Shown: positions 26,531-36,689, numbered from the stretch's first letter. The stretch: 64,000 nucleotides of DNA from Tetragenococcus koreensis (GCF_003795145.1 NZ_CP027786.1:1736001-1800000); one strand, 5' to 3'. Numbers and translations are program-made. Notes: a model not told the origin generated them from the letters alone.

Positions 26531-26744
26531 CTAGTTATTCTCCTTAAAAATTTTTCTATCTTTTGCTTCTCAGAAAGGTTGTTTGCGGTTGCGTTCATTA
26601 TTTTTCCTAACAGAGAGTCAGTTTTAGCGAGAGGATGTTACTAATTATTTTATAATAGAATCCATAAGAAACCGTCATCTTTGTTATTAATACTTGACCG
26701 TTCAATAACAAGCGTAATAATTTCTTTTTTTATCCTTTAGAAGG

Positions 26745-26766
26745 CCTCAATAAATTTTACACTTAG
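26745..26766 (-). repeat. Right terminal inverted repeat
   Basis: Begins CCTCAATAA and ends TTTTACACTTAG. It is the inverted counterpart of 25862-25883. Confidence 0.85.
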
Positions 26767-26775
26767 CCATTCAAT
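26767..26775. repeat. Right target-site duplication
   Basis: CCATTCAAT, identical to 25853-25861, immediately follows the right inverted end. Confidence 0.8.
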
Positions 26776-26783
26776 TCATAAAT

Positions 26784-26812
26784 TTGAACAATTCCACAGA
26801 AACAGATACCAT
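26784..26812 (+). promoter_or_regulatory. Candidate promoter of the phosphatase gene
   Basis: TTGAAC at 26784-26789 and TACCAT at 26807-26812 are 17 bp apart and lie 45 bp before the start codon. It sits just outside the mobile element, so the insertion left it intact. Confidence 0.55.
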
Positions 26813-26856
26813 AGAAGTGTAGGATACGTTTTCAAATGTAAGAAAGGAGCTATTTT

Positions 26857-27405
26857 ATGGCTACAACATATAATCTACGCGGACATCCAATTGACAAAGA
26901 TATGAAGGCAATTGCGCTGTCACATCCAGAAGCGTTGGATTATGAACCTTTGCCAAATTCCGTTTTGATTTCTTACGCAGGCTATGATCGAGGACAAATG
27001 GCAACACCAATGCCTGACAATGTCAAAAATCGCTATAAAGCAGTATTAGAACTGCCCGTTGACGACATTGAGCAAAAAAGCGGTAAAATCCGAGAAATGT
27101 TTGATCGATTATATCCTGATAGTAACTACCATATTTTTGATGAAGATGACTATGAAAAAACACGTAATTTTATCGAAAATCATAAAGACAGTCATTTTGT
27201 TGTCCATTGCGATGCTGGCGTAAGTCGTAGTTCTGCTACTGCTTTAGCAATTACCAAAGAATTGGCGCCAGAGGATTATCAAAAACTGCTTGACCTAGGT
27301 ATTTATTTTCCTAACGTATTGATCTATAGTTATTTGGTAGAAGGTAAATTCAACGATAAACTGTATAAAAAGTACAGTAAACAATTACACCCGTGGGGTA
27401 TTTAA
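26857..27405 (+). CDS. Cysteine-based (dual-specificity-like) protein phosphatase
   Basis: A 182-residue cytosolic protein with the HCX5R phosphatase loop VVHCDAGVSRSS, where the nucleophile is C118 and the phosphate-binding Arg R124. A general-acid Asp is probable in the acidic loop IFDEDDYE (~93-100). It resembles the compact tyrosine/dual-specificity phosphatases found in some Firmicutes and phages. The substrate is unknown and could be a protein or a small phosphate ester. AGAAAGGAG precedes the ATG. Monocistronic, with its own terminator. Confidence 0.85.
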   Translation: MATTYNLRGHPIDKDMKAIALSHPEALDYEPLPNSVLISYAGYDRGQMATPMPDNVKNRYKAVLELPVDDIEQKSGKIREMFDRLYPDSNYHIFDEDDYEKTRNFIENHKDSHFVVHCDAGVSRSSATALAITKELAPEDYQKLLDLGIYFPNVLIYSYLVEGKFNDKLYKKYSKQLHPWGI

Positions 27406-27406
27406 A

Positions 27407-27449
27407 AAGAACGCTGCTTTTCAAATTTTGAAAAGTGGCGTTCTTTTTA
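27407..27449 (+). terminator. Bidirectional terminator between phosphatase and bglA
   Basis: AAGAACGCtGCTTTTCAA pairs with TTGAAAAGtgGCGTTCTT around a very short loop, with T tracts on both strands. It ends the phosphatase transcript and the convergent bgl operon. Confidence 0.9.
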
Positions 27450-27455
27450 TTATTT

Positions 27456-28913
<1,458 letters not shown>

Positions 28914-28926
28914 TCATCTTCCTCCT

Positions 28927-30792
28927 TTAATTAACTGCTACCGATAGTTCTGCTCCAGAAGCAATATCATCTTCTTTATATACCGGTAGTATTTTTAAAT
29001 AATCATTGCTATTTGTGACAATTGTCAAGACAACCGGATCGTAACCGGCTTCTTTGATCGCCGCTACATCCATGTCCATCAATAAATCACCAACTTTTAT
29101 CTGATCACCTGTTTGGACTTTAGGTGTAAAGCCGTCCCCTTTTAATTCAACAGTGTCAATACCCAAATGCAATAGGATTTCTAGCCCGTCGTTACTTCTT
29201 AGGCCAATGGCGTGTTTGGTTTCTGCGATCATCACAACTTCACCTGCTATCGGCGAGGTAATTTGATCACTGTCTGGGATAATTGCCACGGTATATCCCA
29301 TAATTTGTTCAGCAAAAGTAACATCTGACACTGTTTCAATAGGTTGGATCTTTCCAGCAACGGGAGCTTCGATACTCAGTTGATTCCCTGTTTTATTTCT
29401 TTCTTCTTTGGTATCCGCCGTTTCCTCTTCAAAACCTAAAACCCAAGCGACTACAAATGCCACTACAAAAGCTAGTAAAGAAGCGATAATTGCAAAAATA
29501 ATATTACTACCATTGGTGGAATCAATGTAACCTGGTATAGCAGTCAACCCTGGCATAGCCATACCAAAGCTAGCTACATTTGTTAAATTAATAAAAGCAC
29601 CAGCAATTCCGCCTCCGATCATGGCTGCGTAAAACGGTTTTTTCAGCTTCAACGTTACCCCATACATCGCAGGTTCAGTAACACCAACCACAGCTGAAAT
29701 CCCCGAAGACAACGAAATTTGTTTCATATTTTCATTTTTAGTCTTAAAAAACACCCCAAAGGTTGCACCAGCTATAGCAAACGTTGCAGCCAACATAGCT
29801 GGCATCATCGAATTATCAAAGCCATATTGCGAAAAGTTATTAATCATAATAGGTGACATAGCCCAGTGCATCCCGGTCATCACAAGTATTGGGTAAAAGG
29901 CTCCAATAAAAGCGGCTGCTAAAAAGCCAATATGATCAAATAACCAAGTAACACCCACAGCTAAGCCTTGGCCAATATATGTGCCAATAGGCCCTAACAC
30001 AACCAAAGTAATTGGGATAACAATCAATAATGTTACCATAGGTGTAAACATGATCGAAATTGTTTTAGGCATCCATTTTTTGACAAAGTCATACACGAAT
30101 TTTAATAAATAAGTAGCTAAAATAATCGGAATAACTGATGAACTATAGTTTAAATAAGGGATCGGCAATACACCGAAAAGACTAAGGTCCTGCGCTGCTT
30201 GGCCGGCAGAAACTGCCTCAAAGCCTTCCATCATCGTTGGATACATCAACACTCCAGCGATACACAATGCTAGATATTCGTTAGTCTTGAATTTGCGCGC
30301 ACTGGAAACAGCCAAAATAAACGGCAAAAAGTAAAATGCACAATCGGAAATCATGATTAAAATCTGGTAAGCTGAACCATCTACTTGAATCCAATTGAAC
30401 GCTTCTAATAAAGCAATAACTCCTTTAAGCAATCCTGTTCCGATTAAAGCAGGGAGCGCTGGAGTAAAGATACCAGAAATAACATCCATCAAACCACTGA
30501 TGATCCCCTTTTTCTCAGACCTTTCGCCCTCGCCGCCTAATAAATGACCTAATTGTTTATCAACTTCTTCAAAAACACTTTCTACATCGTTTCCGATAAT
30601 AATTTGGAACTGCTCACCGGAAAATTGTGCCCCCATTACACCTTTTGTCTGTTTGATATCGTCAATACGCACCTTGTCATCGTCCACTAAGTTAAAACGC
30701 AAGCGCGTCACACAATGCCACGCGTTAGTTATATTTTGTTTGCCGCCGATTAAATCAATCAGTGTGCTCGCTAGTTCTTTATAATCTGCCAT
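28927..30792 (-). CDS. bglP: Beta-glucoside PTS permease EIIBCA
   Basis: A 621-residue fused permease. EIIB (about 1-85) has phospho-Cys C27 in WHCVTRLRF. EIIC (about 95-450) has about ten membrane helices. EIIA (about 475-621) has the phospho-His in LLHLGIDTVELKGDGF. It shares the fold of the first copy at 10696 but is clearly a different paralogue. It sits between licT and bglA and is preceded by its own RAT/terminator switch, so expression needs antitermination by LicT. Imports aryl- or alkyl-beta-glucosides with phosphorylation. Confidence 0.95.
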   Translation of the reverse strand: MADYKELASTLIDLIGGKQNITNAWHCVTRLRFNLVDDDKVRIDDIKQTKGVMGAQFSGEQFQIIIGNDVESVFEEVDKQLGHLLGGEGERSEKKGIISGLMDVISGIFTPALPALIGTGLLKGVIALLEAFNWIQVDGSAYQILIMISDCAFYFLPFILAVSSARKFKTNEYLALCIAGVLMYPTMMEGFEAVSAGQAAQDLSLFGVLPIPYLNYSSSVIPIILATYLLKFVYDFVKKWMPKTISIMFTPMVTLLIVIPITLVVLGPIGTYIGQGLAVGVTWLFDHIGFLAAAFIGAFYPILVMTGMHWAMSPIMINNFSQYGFDNSMMPAMLAATFAIAGATFGVFFKTKNENMKQISLSSGISAVVGVTEPAMYGVTLKLKKPFYAAMIGGGIAGAFINLTNVASFGMAMPGLTAIPGYIDSTNGSNIIFAIIASLLAFVVAFVVAWVLGFEEETADTKEERNKTGNQLSIEAPVAGKIQPIETVSDVTFAEQIMGYTVAIIPDSDQITSPIAGEVVMIAETKHAIGLRSNDGLEILLHLGIDTVELKGDGFTPKVQTGDQIKVGDLLMDMDVAAIKEAGYDPVVLTIVTNSNDYLKILPVYKEDDIASGAELSVAVN

Positions 30793-30811
30793 TCTTTTTC
30801 CTCTTTTCTAT

Positions 30812-30860
30812 AAAAAAACCAAACATCACAAAAAGCGCAAGCTCTTTTGTAATGTTTGGT
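30812..30860 (-). terminator. LicT-controlled terminator between licT and bglP
   Basis: ACCAAACATtACAAAA and its near-complement pair on the minus strand, followed by seven Ts. Its first bases overlap the 3' end of the RAT sequence at 30858-30887, the usual arrangement for mutually exclusive antiterminator and terminator. Confidence 0.9.
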
Positions 30861-30887
30861 AATGCCTGATCGTATCAGTAACAGTCC
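30858..30887 (-). promoter_or_regulatory. RAT antiterminator site 2
   Basis: On the minus strand it reads GGACTGTTACTGATACGA then TCAGGCATTACC, matching the ribonucleic antiterminator consensus bound by BglG/LicT proteins. It overlaps the terminator just downstream. Confidence 0.92.
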
Positions 30888-30893
30888 ATTTTA

Positions 30894-31751
30894 TTAATTT
30901 TGTCTTTGCGTTACTCGGTCAATATGTAGCGTTAGGTAAAAAAGTTCGTCCGTGTTTACTTCACAATTTTGAGTTGTTTCGATCATTTTCCCTACTTTTT
31001 CAGCTGCTTGATAAGCTTTTCGATAATTCTTTTTGACTACCTCAATCAGCTGTTCATCAATTTTGGGTATCTTATCGTTTTCATGATTGATCTGTCTCAA
31101 AATGAAGTATCGCAAATGCGTCACAAAACGAATGTAATTCACTGAATTTTGATTAAGTAACGTTTGATAATGATATTGAATGATTTCTACTGCACGATTG
31201 ACTAATTCGGTTAATTTCTTGGTTTGGATATTAATATCTGAGTCATATTGAGCATTCACAAAATGGTATGTCAGAAAGGTTTGTTCACTTTCTGGCAAAC
31301 GAACGCCCGTCTTTTTTTCAATTAAATACAACGCATCAACTGCTGCGTCATGTTCCTTAGGATACAGCTTTTTGACTTCCCAACGAAGATTTTCAGGGTA
31401 ATCAATGGTATCTGTATCACTGCGTTTCATTGCATAGTTTAGATGATCTGCTAAAGCGAGAAAATGATTGTCGTCAAACTTATCAATACTAAGTAAAGCC
31501 GCCGCCTGATCGCTTATTTCTTCTGTTAATAAAAAAGTGTCTGCTGAAATATTTTCTAATGCTTGGCGCATTGATGCGGATATCTCGTCGACTTTCTTAT
31601 CATCGGTAAAAATACGTTCGATTTCTGCTAACGTCACATTATCGCCTGCTTGTTTCCCAAAGGAAAGCCCTTTACCAATAGCAATCACACGTTCATTATG
31701 ATCATCAATAATCCATGCCACATTATTATTGATCTTCTTTTGAAACTTCAG
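30894..31751 (-). CDS. licT: BglG-family transcriptional antiterminator LicT, probable CTG start
   Basis: The RNA-binding CAT domain (about 1-55) is followed by two PTS-regulated domains with their regulatory His in DHLNYAMKR, PKEHDAAVD, THLRYFILR and LHIDRV. The first common start codon in frame is GTG at 31721, but that would remove the first ~10 conserved residues. Upstream, in frame and after GGAGG, lies CTG AAG TTT CAA, giving (M)KFQKKINNNVAWIID, which matches the family start M-K-I-x-K-x-I-N-N-N. I therefore extend to a CTG at 31751. With that start it is 285 residues. It controls two RAT switches here. Confidence 0.9.
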   Translation of the reverse strand: MKFQKKINNNVAWIIDDHNERVIAIGKGLSFGKQAGDNVTLAEIERIFTDDKKVDEISASMRQALENISADTFLLTEEISDQAAALLSIDKFDDNHFLALADHLNYAMKRSDTDTIDYPENLRWEVKKLYPKEHDAAVDALYLIEKKTGVRLPESEQTFLTYHFVNAQYDSDINIQTKKLTELVNRAVEIIQYHYQTLLNQNSVNYIRFVTHLRYFILRQINHENDKIPKIDEQLIEVVKKNYRKAYQAAEKVGKMIETTQNCEVNTDELFYLTLHIDRVTQRQN

Positions 31752-31770
31752 AAAAATTGCCTCCTTCCCA

Positions 31771-31820
31771 AAAAAAATACGTTAAGAATATTGCTGAAAC
31801 GGCAGCAATTCTTTAACGTA
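31771..31820 (-). terminator. LicT-controlled leader terminator upstream of licT
   Basis: TACGTTAAAGAATTGCTG pairs with CAGCAATATTCTTAACGTA around a short loop on the minus strand and is followed by seven Ts. It directly follows the RAT at 31821-31850. Confidence 0.9.
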
Positions 31821-31850
31821 GGTAATGCCTGATCGAATCAGTAACAGTCC
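31821..31850 (-). promoter_or_regulatory. RAT antiterminator site 1
   Basis: On the minus strand it reads GGACTGTTACTGATTCGA then TCAGGCATTACC, a near copy of the RAT at 30858 (one base different) and a good match to the LicT/BglG target. Confidence 0.93.
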
Positions 31851-31866
31851 GTATTCCAATGAGTTC

Positions 31867-31895
31867 ATCTTAGCTCAAACTGTAATCGTTGTCAA
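31867..31895 (-). promoter_or_regulatory. Promoter of the licT-bglP-bglA operon
   Basis: On the minus strand, TTGACA (31895-31890) and TAAGAT (31872-31867) are separated by exactly 17 bp, starting transcription about 10 bases before the RAT. Confidence 0.85.
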
Positions 31896-31902
31896 CGTTT
31901 TT
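31890..31902. promoter_or_regulatory. Candidate cre site (CcpA) over the licT -35
   Basis: TGTCAACGTTTTT matches the catabolite-responsive consensus TGWAARCGYTWWC at 11 of 13 positions and overlaps the -35 of the operon promoter. Binding of CcpA there would repress the operon when glucose is present. Assignment is by pattern only. Confidence 0.6.
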
Positions 31903-31916
31903 GAAATTAAAATTTT

Positions 31917-31966
31917 GCACACCTTAAGCCAGAAAGTATTAGTACCTTCTTTCGCTTAAGATGTGC
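31917..31966 (-). terminator. Hairpin after the ABC permease gene
   Basis: GCACAtCTTAAGCgaaAGAAg and its near-complement form a long stem about 12 bp beyond the stop at 31978. The minus-strand tail is AAAATTTT rather than a pure T run, so termination efficiency is uncertain. Confidence 0.7.
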
Positions 31967-31977
31967 TCATTTAATGA

Positions 31978-34900
31978 TTAATCAGCGGACTGCAGTGCTT
32001 CTAACATGTCGATATTTTTTAATTTCCGATGGATCACAAACATTAAAATGAAAGTAATTAATAGTGTAATGCCTGCTGACAAAGCGAAATTAGAAAGTTG
32101 CAGCCCCGGGCTAAACATCGCTTCATCCGGAGGTAACGTCTGCATAATAAATCCATGTAAGAAATAGCCAACGACATATCCCACTAAAATACCTAAAATA
32201 GAAAGCAAGATCGTCTCACGATAAATATACATCGTTACTTCGCGATCATAAAAACCTAATACTTTGATTGTGGACAATTCACGAATCCGTTCGGAAACAT
32301 TGATATTGGTTAAATTATAAATGACCACCATCGCAAGTAGAGTCGCACAAGTAATTAAGACTAAGATAACATTATTTAAACCATCAATAACATTATCAAT
32401 TTGTTCGCTAATGGCACTCGATTGCACAACGCCTTGAGTACCGTCTAAATCCATAAACGCCTCTGATTGTTTATCAATATTCTCTTGAGACGTATCGTTT
32501 AACGTTACTAGATATCCATTAGGTTTTCCATCAGAGTCAAAGGATTGTTGATAAGCGTCCTGGCTCATGTAGGCATAATGCCCCATATACATTTCGGTTA
32601 TTCCGGCAACTTTTACTTGATGACCTTGATCATCTTCATCTTTTAAAGTCACGGTATCACCGGTTTGTGCGCCTAGCAGATCAGCCAGTTTTTCAGATAA
32701 GATGGCGCCGTCGTCTGGTAATGACAATTGTTTTTGACTCTGACGATCTACCATCTCCACATCTTGACTGAAAGCTTGTTCATCATCAGGAACCAACAAG
32801 GTGATATCTTGCGTATCGTTATTTTCTCCTGCTCGCACGTTCAACTCTTCGTAATGTACATCAGTATCATTACGAATATCATTTTGTTCCAGTTTTTCAT
32901 CGATTTGTTCTTGTTCATCATCAGATACGTCGTCATTTTTGCTGACAATTAAATCGTATTTGACTAAATCATTGAATTGATGGTCTACAATACCAGTTAA
33001 TGAATCTCTAATACCAAAACCAGTAATCAGTAGTGCTGTACATCCAGCTACCCCGAAAATAGTCATAAACATCCGTTTTTTATAGCGGAACAAATTACGC
33101 GCAGTGACTTTGTAAGTAAAGCTCAAGTGGTTCCAAAGCGGCGTAATACGCTCCAATAAAATTCTAGAACCTTTTTTAGGCGGTTTAGCTTCCAAAAGCT
33201 GTGCCGTTTTTTCTTTTAACTCTCTATTGGCTACCAGATAAGCTGACAGTGTCGTACATATTATAGCAATGGCAAAACCGATAAAGGTATAAAACGGTGA
33301 AAAGTTCAACGTAACTTGGCTAAAGGTTGAAGAAGCCGCGTACGCTTCAAAGATAACTGTCGGCAACAAAGTGTGCCCTAAGGCTGTTCCTATCAATGCA
33401 CCCAGTGAACTTGAAACTATACCGTAAACCACAAATTTTTTCTTAATGTCCCAATTGCTATATCCTAAAGCTTTAAATATTCCTGAATTAGTACGTTCTT
33501 CATCAACAAAACGAGTCATAGTTGTTAAACTAACTAAAGCTGCAATCGCAAATAGAAACACAGGAAATATATTGGATAAAATATCAACCCGTTGTGAGTT
33601 TTCCAAATATTGTTTGTAGCCTGGATTACCATCTTTACGATCTTCAAAAGTATACTCAGGGGCTTCTAAATCATCAAGTTCATCCTGCGCATCTTTTAGT
33701 TCTTGTTCTTTATCAGGTAACTCTTCGTCTGCTTTTTGTTTTTGCTCTTCATATTCGTCTTTATTTTCTTCGTATTCTGATTTTTTATCGGCCAATTCAG
33801 CTTGAGCTTGTTCAAGTTGCTCTTGTCCTTGAGCCTGCGTATCTGCCAAGGTATTTTTAGCTTCTGTCAATTCAGCTTCTTTATTGCCTAGTTCACGTTC
33901 GGCAGCGGCTATATTTTGCGCGTTTTTTTGATATTCAGCAGAATTTTCATTTAATGTATTCATGCCTGCAACCCAAGCAGCCAGACCTTCTTCATATTCC
34001 TCTTTATTTTGATTGAAAGATTGCACTCCTGCGTTGTATTCTTCCAAACCACTTTGATATTCTTGCTCTTTTTGTTCAAGCTGTGTTTGCTTTTGACCGA
34101 GCTCTTGTTTGGCTGAATCTAATGTCTGTTGCCCTTGTTCAGTTTCGCTTTGCACACTAGCAATTTCCTCTTGCTTTTCATCTAGTGTTGCATCTAGCGT
34201 CGATTGAGCAGTATCACTTTCTTGTTGCAGGGAATCAGATGCAGCAAGCGCTTGTTGATACGATTGTTGGGCCGTTTCAATTTCATTTTGTTTCACTTGA
34301 ATCTGTTCATCCAACTGCTGAAGTGTATCTTCATCCTGATCTTCTGCAACTTGTTCTTTTTGCTCTTCTAACTGCGCAATATCCGATTTGTTTTCAGAAG
34401 CTGTTTGCTCATAAGTAGCTTTCAAGGGTTCAACTTGTTGTTGGAGCTCATCGGCTTTAGTTTTGAGCTGTTCGACCTCTCCTTGCTTTTCATCTTTTTG
34501 TTGCACTAATGTCTCTTGTTGCTGTGCAACTTGCGATTGTCCTGCTTGTAATTTTTGTTCATTTTCTTCAATTTTTTGTTGGCCATTCGCAAGCTGTGTC
34601 TTTCCTTGCTCTAGCGCAGCAGCTCCTTGATCAAGTTGTCCTTTATTTGAAGCTAACATTGATTGAGCATTGTCTAACTGGCCTTTAGCAGATTGTAACT
34701 GCGTCCATTTTTCATTTAATGTGGTTTCACCACTATCTAATTGATTTTTAGCCTGAGATAACTGGTTCTGCGCAGTAGAAATCGAATCTTTTCCTTGGTT
34801 CAACTGTTGCTGACCGTCATCAATTTGACTTTGAGCGTCTGCAACTTCACTATCCAACGCTGCTTGATTTTCCTCGATTTCTTCTTGCGCTTCTTGAATT

Positions 34901-35796
34901 TGACTATCAGCGTCATCAAGTTGTGATTGGGCATCATCTAATTCTTGCTTGGTATCATTTACTTCTTCCCAGCCATCGTCAATATCTTGCTGCCGATCAT
35001 CCTTCACATCAGACAAACGCTTATCATCTTGCCCATCAAATAATTCTTCAACAGAATCTTGATGCTTACGAATTAATTGATCATATTTATCGCTATAGGC
35101 ATTCAAGTTCTGCGTATCAGCAAAGTCCATCCGCGCAATCATATAGACATCAGAATCAAAGTTTTCTTCTGGCACAACACCGTAACTATCTAATTGACCC
35201 GTGCCAACAGTTGTTTGTCCGATATTCGATGTCTCGGTAATCTCACTAGATTTAACAAAACCAACGACTTTATATGAAGTCCTATCTAAAATTTCTTGAG
35301 CAGATTCGTCCGTCTCATCATCTGAATCCTCTGAGTCATCTGCTTCTTCTTGATCAAGATCAATCGTGTCGCCTATTTTAAAGTTGTTTTGTTGTTGATA
35401 ATCTAACACAATTTCATCTGCAGCTTGAGGCATGTTCCCTTTAACCACTTCATATTGCGAGAGATTTTCTGGCGCTGAAAAGATCCGCATGCTCGTATCG
35501 GTATCTTTTATTGTCACATCTTCTAAATAACCATACTCTACATCTTCTAGCTGATCAGCTTGGGCTAAAAGATCCTGATCAGAATCATCTAATCCCCAAG
35601 TTGAAGTCAATGTCATATCAGCTAAATTAGTTTGTTCATAAAAGTCTTCAGCGGTAGCCCGCATATCAGGTCCAGTTACTTTTAACCCCACAAACGCAAA
35701 GGTTCCTAAAGCCATTAAACTTAAGATCGAGAAAAACCTACCCCAAGAACCAGTAATCGATCGCCTAATATCTTTCCAAAGTTTTTTCTTACGCAT
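31978..35796 (-). CDS. FtsX-type ABC transporter permease with giant extracytoplasmic coiled coil
   Basis: About 1272 residues. A first membrane helix (about 15-35) is followed by a MacB-like outside domain, then some 500 residues (about 265-730) rich in Gln, Glu, Ala, Asp and Leu with heptad-like spacing (QLDQGAAALEQGKTQL, AELADKKSEYEENK). Next come three membrane helices of an FtsX domain, a second outside domain and a final FtsX domain. I prefer the ATG at 35796 (MRKKKLWKD), since AGGTGAG precedes it; an ATG five codons upstream overlaps the ATPase stop but lacks a ribosome site. Export or mechanotransmission substrate unknown. Partner ATPase is directly upstream. Confidence 0.88.
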   Translation of the reverse strand: MRKKKLWKDIRRSITGSWGRFFSILSLMALGTFAFVGLKVTGPDMRATAEDFYEQTNLADMTLTSTWGLDDSDQDLLAQADQLEDVEYGYLEDVTIKDTDTSMRIFSAPENLSQYEVVKGNMPQAADEIVLDYQQQNNFKIGDTIDLDQEEADDSEDSDDETDESAQEILDRTSYKVVGFVKSSEITETSNIGQTTVGTGQLDSYGVVPEENFDSDVYMIARMDFADTQNLNAYSDKYDQLIRKHQDSVEELFDGQDDKRLSDVKDDRQQDIDDGWEEVNDTKQELDDAQSQLDDADSQIQEAQEEIEENQAALDSEVADAQSQIDDGQQQLNQGKDSISTAQNQLSQAKNQLDSGETTLNEKWTQLQSAKGQLDNAQSMLASNKGQLDQGAAALEQGKTQLANGQQKIEENEQKLQAGQSQVAQQQETLVQQKDEKQGEVEQLKTKADELQQQVEPLKATYEQTASENKSDIAQLEEQKEQVAEDQDEDTLQQLDEQIQVKQNEIETAQQSYQQALAASDSLQQESDTAQSTLDATLDEKQEEIASVQSETEQGQQTLDSAKQELGQKQTQLEQKEQEYQSGLEEYNAGVQSFNQNKEEYEEGLAAWVAGMNTLNENSAEYQKNAQNIAAAERELGNKEAELTEAKNTLADTQAQGQEQLEQAQAELADKKSEYEENKDEYEEQKQKADEELPDKEQELKDAQDELDDLEAPEYTFEDRKDGNPGYKQYLENSQRVDILSNIFPVFLFAIAALVSLTTMTRFVDEERTNSGIFKALGYSNWDIKKKFVVYGIVSSSLGALIGTALGHTLLPTVIFEAYAASSTFSQVTLNFSPFYTFIGFAIAIICTTLSAYLVANRELKEKTAQLLEAKPPKKGSRILLERITPLWNHLSFTYKVTARNLFRYKKRMFMTIFGVAGCTALLITGFGIRDSLTGIVDHQFNDLVKYDLIVSKNDDVSDDEQEQIDEKLEQNDIRNDTDVHYEELNVRAGENNDTQDITLLVPDDEQAFSQDVEMVDRQSQKQLSLPDDGAILSEKLADLLGAQTGDTVTLKDEDDQGHQVKVAGITEMYMGHYAYMSQDAYQQSFDSDGKPNGYLVTLNDTSQENIDKQSEAFMDLDGTQGVVQSSAISEQIDNVIDGLNNVILVLITCATLLAMVVIYNLTNINVSERIRELSTIKVLGFYDREVTMYIYRETILLSILGILVGYVVGYFLHGFIMQTLPPDEAMFSPGLQLSNFALSAGITLLITFILMFVIHRKLKNIDMLEALQSAD

Positions 35797-35804
35797 CTTC
35801 TCAC

Positions 35805-36506
35805 CTACCATTCAATATCTGCAATATTATTTGGTTGATCATTTTTTTCAACCTGGCTAATTTTAGCGTCACTCATTCGAATCACTCGATCAGCAATAGG
35901 CGCAATTGCGGCATTGTGTGTGACAATAATAACCGTTGCCCCTTCTTTTCTACTGCGATCTTGTAAAATCTGCAAAATTTGTTTGCCGGTTTGTGAATCA
36001 AGAGCACCGGTAGGTTCATCACAAAGTAAAATTTTAGGGTTTTTAGCAATTGCCCTTGCGATTGAAACACGTTGTTGCTCTCCGCCCGAAAGTTGTGCCG
36101 GAAAATTATCGATACGTTCATTTAAGCCGACATCTTTTAACACTTCTTCAGGATCTAATGGGTCTTTAGCAATTTCTGAAGCCAATTCCACATTTTCTTT
36201 GGTAGTCAAATTTTGGACGAGGTTATAAAATTGAAAAACAAAACCTACGTCATACCGCCGATAAGTAATCAATTGCTTATTAGAGTAGTTAGAAATATCA
36301 TGATCATCAACAATAACTTGCCCGCTATCATTGGTATCCATACCGCCTAGAATATTCAATAGTGTGGATTTCCCAGCTCCTGAAGCCCCTAAGATCACCA
36401 CTAATTCGCCTTTTTCAACCGAAAAGGATAAGGCGTCATTAGCAATAATTTCTGTATCGCCAGTCTTAAATTTTTTGGTACTATCTTTTAATTCAATATA
36501 AGCCAT
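35805..36506 (-). CDS. ABC transporter ATP-binding protein (MacB/LolD type)
   Basis: A 233-residue ATPase. Walker A is [14 protein letters not shown], the signature [14 protein letters not shown], Walker [13 protein letters not shown] and the H loop VIIVTHN. The class pairs with FtsX-type permeases, here the giant permease that begins eight bases after its stop. AAGGAGGAG precedes the ATG. The promoter region faces a divergent TetR gene, which is its likely regulator. Together they form an exporter or a membrane-tension-type transporter for an unknown substrate. Confidence 0.94.
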   Translation of the reverse strand: MAYIELKDSTKKFKTGDTEIIANDALSFSVEKGELVVILGASGAGKSTLLNILGGMDTNDSGQVIVDDHDISNYSNKQLITYRRYDVGFVFQFYNLVQNLTTKENVELASEIAKDPLDPEEVLKDVGLNERIDNFPAQLSGGEQQRVSIARAIAKNPKILLCDEPTGALDSQTGKQILQILQDRSRKEGATVIIVTHNAAIAPIADRVIRMSDAKISQVEKNDQPNNIADIEW

Positions 36507-36541
36507 TTGAAAAGCTCCTCCTTATATGAACAACTTGTTGA

Positions 36542-36553
36542 GTTCCACGGAAC
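36542..36553. promoter_or_regulatory. Palindrome at the ABC-operon transcription start
   Basis: GTTCCACGGAAC is an inverted repeat of five-base arms around AC. It lies immediately downstream of a minus-strand TATAAT (36559-36554), where a repressor would block initiation. Candidate operator for the TetR-like protein. Confidence 0.45.
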
Positions 36554-36612
36554 ATTATAGTATGCTTACGCTCAGATTTCCATAAACAGCTCGCCATTTT
36601 TTGTCCATTTAA

Positions 36613-36624
36613 GTAATTAATTAC
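36613..36624. promoter_or_regulatory. 12-bp palindrome in the divergent ABC/TetR region
   Basis: GTAATTAATTAC is a perfect palindrome between the two divergent promoters, a plausible operator for the TetR-like regulator. AT-rich palindromes also arise by chance, so this is tentative. Confidence 0.45.
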
Positions 36625-36689
36625 ACATCATGTTGATTTTACCTATAATTTCATTGTACACTATAATCAAAAAGACAAGGGGGATATAC

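Larger units (their letters stand above)
25862..26766. mobile_element. 905-bp non-autonomous element with 22-bp inverted ends and 9-bp target duplication
   Basis: The left end begins CTAAGTGTAAAAT and continues CGATTGAGG. The right end is its inverted copy, 20 of 22 positions matching (differences at positions 14 and 15). The bases just outside are CCATTCAAT on the left (25853-25861) and CCATTCAAT on the right (26767-26775), a perfect 9-bp direct repeat as left by transposition. No transposase frame lies inside. The interior holds a 103-bp segment with its own inverted ends and the 155-bp tandem array B. A 9-bp duplication and GTGTAAAA-type ends would fit an IS256-like or IS4-like donor, but that is a guess. 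Confidence 0.85.

Noticed and set aside
25862-26766. Hidden transposase gene inside the 905-bp element
   Set aside because: No frame longer than about 40 codons with family character was found on either strand; the repeats occupy half of the element.
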